DNA from: Mastigamoeba balamuthi
Taxonomy: Eukaryota > Evosea > Mastigamoebida > Mastigamoebidae
Direction: 5' to 3'
Assembly (NCBI GenBank): GCA_902651635.1
Contig: CACRSC010000038.1
Location: 1-43,203 of the forward strand
DNA: 43,203 nucleotides
In this document: positions 41,901 to 43,203 of the stretch, one piece after another
Position numbering within the stretch: the stretch's first letter is position 1
How the letters are laid out: each line of letters starts with the position of its first letter
Notes under the pieces: model-generated
The model's database searches: none
Seen by the model: the letters and a program-made list of their open reading frames with translations, nothing else
What the model was told of the DNA's origin: nothing
Position numbers and translations under genes: made by a program

Positions 41901-43203
41901 GAAAGCAGAGAACAAATTGTATTGGGCTTACTCCACTGCACCTACGACATCGACCACCTACATCGAGCATGACAATGCTGGCCATTTCGAGGTATTGTGG
42001 TCGGAGAGGCAGTGGGACAGCAACTGCGATTTATTCCTTCCAGTTCCATCATCCTCGCAGATATCCTCTTCCACATCCGAACATACCACTCCAAATCCAG
42101 CTCGGGTTCCTTCTGCATCAAACTGCGTCACCTTTGGGGCATCATCGCCAAACGAGTACTTCTTGTACTGGCAGGTTGAGGGAATAAACATCAGGGTGCA
42201 ACTGTACTCGAGGGGAATCGCTGGGTATCTTGCCGTGGGATTCTCACAGGCATCAAAGACAGTCTTCCATAGTTCTACCAGTGGAGCGACGATGATAACC
42301 GCCTTTCCACCTGGAGATTATGTCAGTTTTTGGCTCTTTCTTTTCTCACCTCCTGTGCAGTGTGCGGAGGGATGCCTCGTCGAGGGCCTTGCACGTCCCT
42401 CGTGTATTCAGGAAGGCGGGTCGAGCATAGCCTCAGGCACCTTCTTGCAGTACAATGGTACATCTGCTTCTGTGAAACGTTCTCTTAGTGCGCACACAGC
42501 AACAGCAAGCACCTTCTTCGTGGAGTTTATGTTGGATGCGGCATCGTTGGGGACACAAAGCACTCTTTTCTTGGCCTATGTAGCACAACCTGCAAGCGAC
42601 ATTTCCTATCACGACGAACGAAAGAAGCTCGCCGTTACATGGCAGACACCCACATGGGACACCAGCTGCCCGAGGTTTGCCAGCATTGGAGGCTCCTCAT
42701 CGAGTGTTTCTCTTTCCGCTCACTCGACGTCGTCACCTTCGGAGTCGTCGTCCGAGGCTGACGCAGGAGCCCCTCAGGGCTCGTTGATGCTCTACCAAAT
42801 CGGAGCACTTAAGACGGCAGGAGGCGGCGTGGCCTTGACGATGGCTGCACTCATTGGTATAGTCTTCAGCATTACTCGCACTCACCTGGTACCATTCAGC
42901 TGTGGTTTCGGGAGTGAGACTAGGACGGAAGCTGGTGACAAAGCACAAGTATAAGCAAGAAGCGACAGAAGAGAAGACCTCGAACGCTTGGAAGGCGACC
43001 GTGTACCACAGTCCCAGCACATACATCCACCTGGAGGGCGGAATACATAGTAGGGTCTACGGGCAATGGTCTCTGTGGGACATCCTAGTAGCATTATGCT
43101 TCGTGTTCATCAACATCGCCTGGGTGATTTTGTGGATGGTCAAGGTCGCTCACAGGAATGATCTGGAGGGAATGGCCCATGTACTGGGCAGCATTGGAGC
43201 GTG
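38929..43203 (+). CDS. Modular surface protein: DOMON, nine 6-Cys repeats, two DOMON, membrane redox-like end (partial)
   Basis: Exons: 38929-39255, 39349-39844, 39891-40229, 40282-40446, 40488-40820, 40869-41369, 41412-41632, 41676-41793, 41846-42321, 42361-42856, 42900 to the edge; about 1258 aa so far, all phases fit. A signal peptide (LALLLAALCGAWAA) is followed by DOMON 1. Then come nine repeats of about 55 residues with six cysteines each, of the form PC-x-L ... GTC ... C-x-x-xC-x-xGY ... GxC ... W-x-x-x-P-x-C, sushi-like. DOMON 2 and DOMON 3 follow, each ending W-x-x-x-x-WD-x-x-C. A Ser-rich stalk and a transmembrane helix (VALTMAALIAVVSGV) come next. A charged loop and the start of a membrane domain (SLWDILVALCFVFINIAWVILWM ... 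HVLGSIGA) close the window; it resembles the first helices of ferric-reductase/NOX-type domains. DOMON modules bind haem or sugar. The gene continues beyond the window. Confidence 0.85.

Noticed and set aside
42900-43203. Membrane end of the DOMON protein as cytochrome b561
   Set aside because: The visible helix and the following HVLGSIGA segment fit ferric-reductase/NOX-type starts better than b561, though only about 100 residues are available.

Overview
The window is nuclear DNA from a GC-rich, intron-dense unicellular eukaryote. Genes sit on both strands, split by short GT-AG introns (mostly 50-130 bp) plus a few GC-AG introns. Third codon positions are almost always G or C. A radial-spoke head gene (RSPH9) implies a motile-type flagellum. 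Together with a Rab, CBP80, TRAPPC8, DNA polymerase beta, a PLAC8 protein and a Crinkler-like NTPase, this fits a free-living amoeboflagellate or flagellate. Archamoebae of the Mastigamoeba type are one candidate, but the sequence does not prove the lineage. Exon models were built by eye from reading-frame phase, splice dinucleotides and family alignment from memory.

Layout: 1-1619, no gene recognised. 1620-3620 (-) ThrE/PRM10-type transporter; 3775-4852 (-) NmrA-like NAD(P)-binding protein; 5225-7064 (+) calcineurin-A-like phosphatase; 7319-11931 (-) TRAPPC8/Trs85, with a probable box C/D snoRNA inside its longest intron (10350-10432); 12246-14097 (+) unknown nuclear-type protein; 14406-16740 (-) six-blade Kelch plus SAM protein; 17466-17537 (-) tRNA-Gln(CUG); 17625-18328 (+) a protein made only of the CDC48/p97 N domain; 18603-19402 (+) Rab GTPase; 19725-20919 (-) RSPH9; 21432-26198 (+) full ABCB transporter; 26240-28513, a broken Crinkler-like NTPase gene whose middle is inverted; 29128-29805 (+) PLAC8; 30135-32811 (+) CBP80/NCBP1; 32937-34539 (-) DNA polymerase beta; 35515-36381 (+) second NmrA-like paralogue; 36861-38351 (+) secreted glycoside hydrolase; 38929 to beyond the right edge (+), a large modular DOMON/six-cysteine-repeat/membrane protein.

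The genes are mostly unrelated housekeeping loci: trafficking (TRAPPC8, Rab), RNA (CBP80, tRNA, snoRNA), repair (Pol beta), signalling (calcineurin-like) and flagellum (RSPH9). Accessory loci are the transporters, two NmrA-like paralogues, the hydrolase, the DOMON protein and the Crinkler-like remnant. The most unusual items are the stand-alone CDC48 N domain, the internally inverted Crinkler-like gene, the intronic snoRNA predicted to target 5.8S rRNA, and the DOMON/redox-type surface protein.
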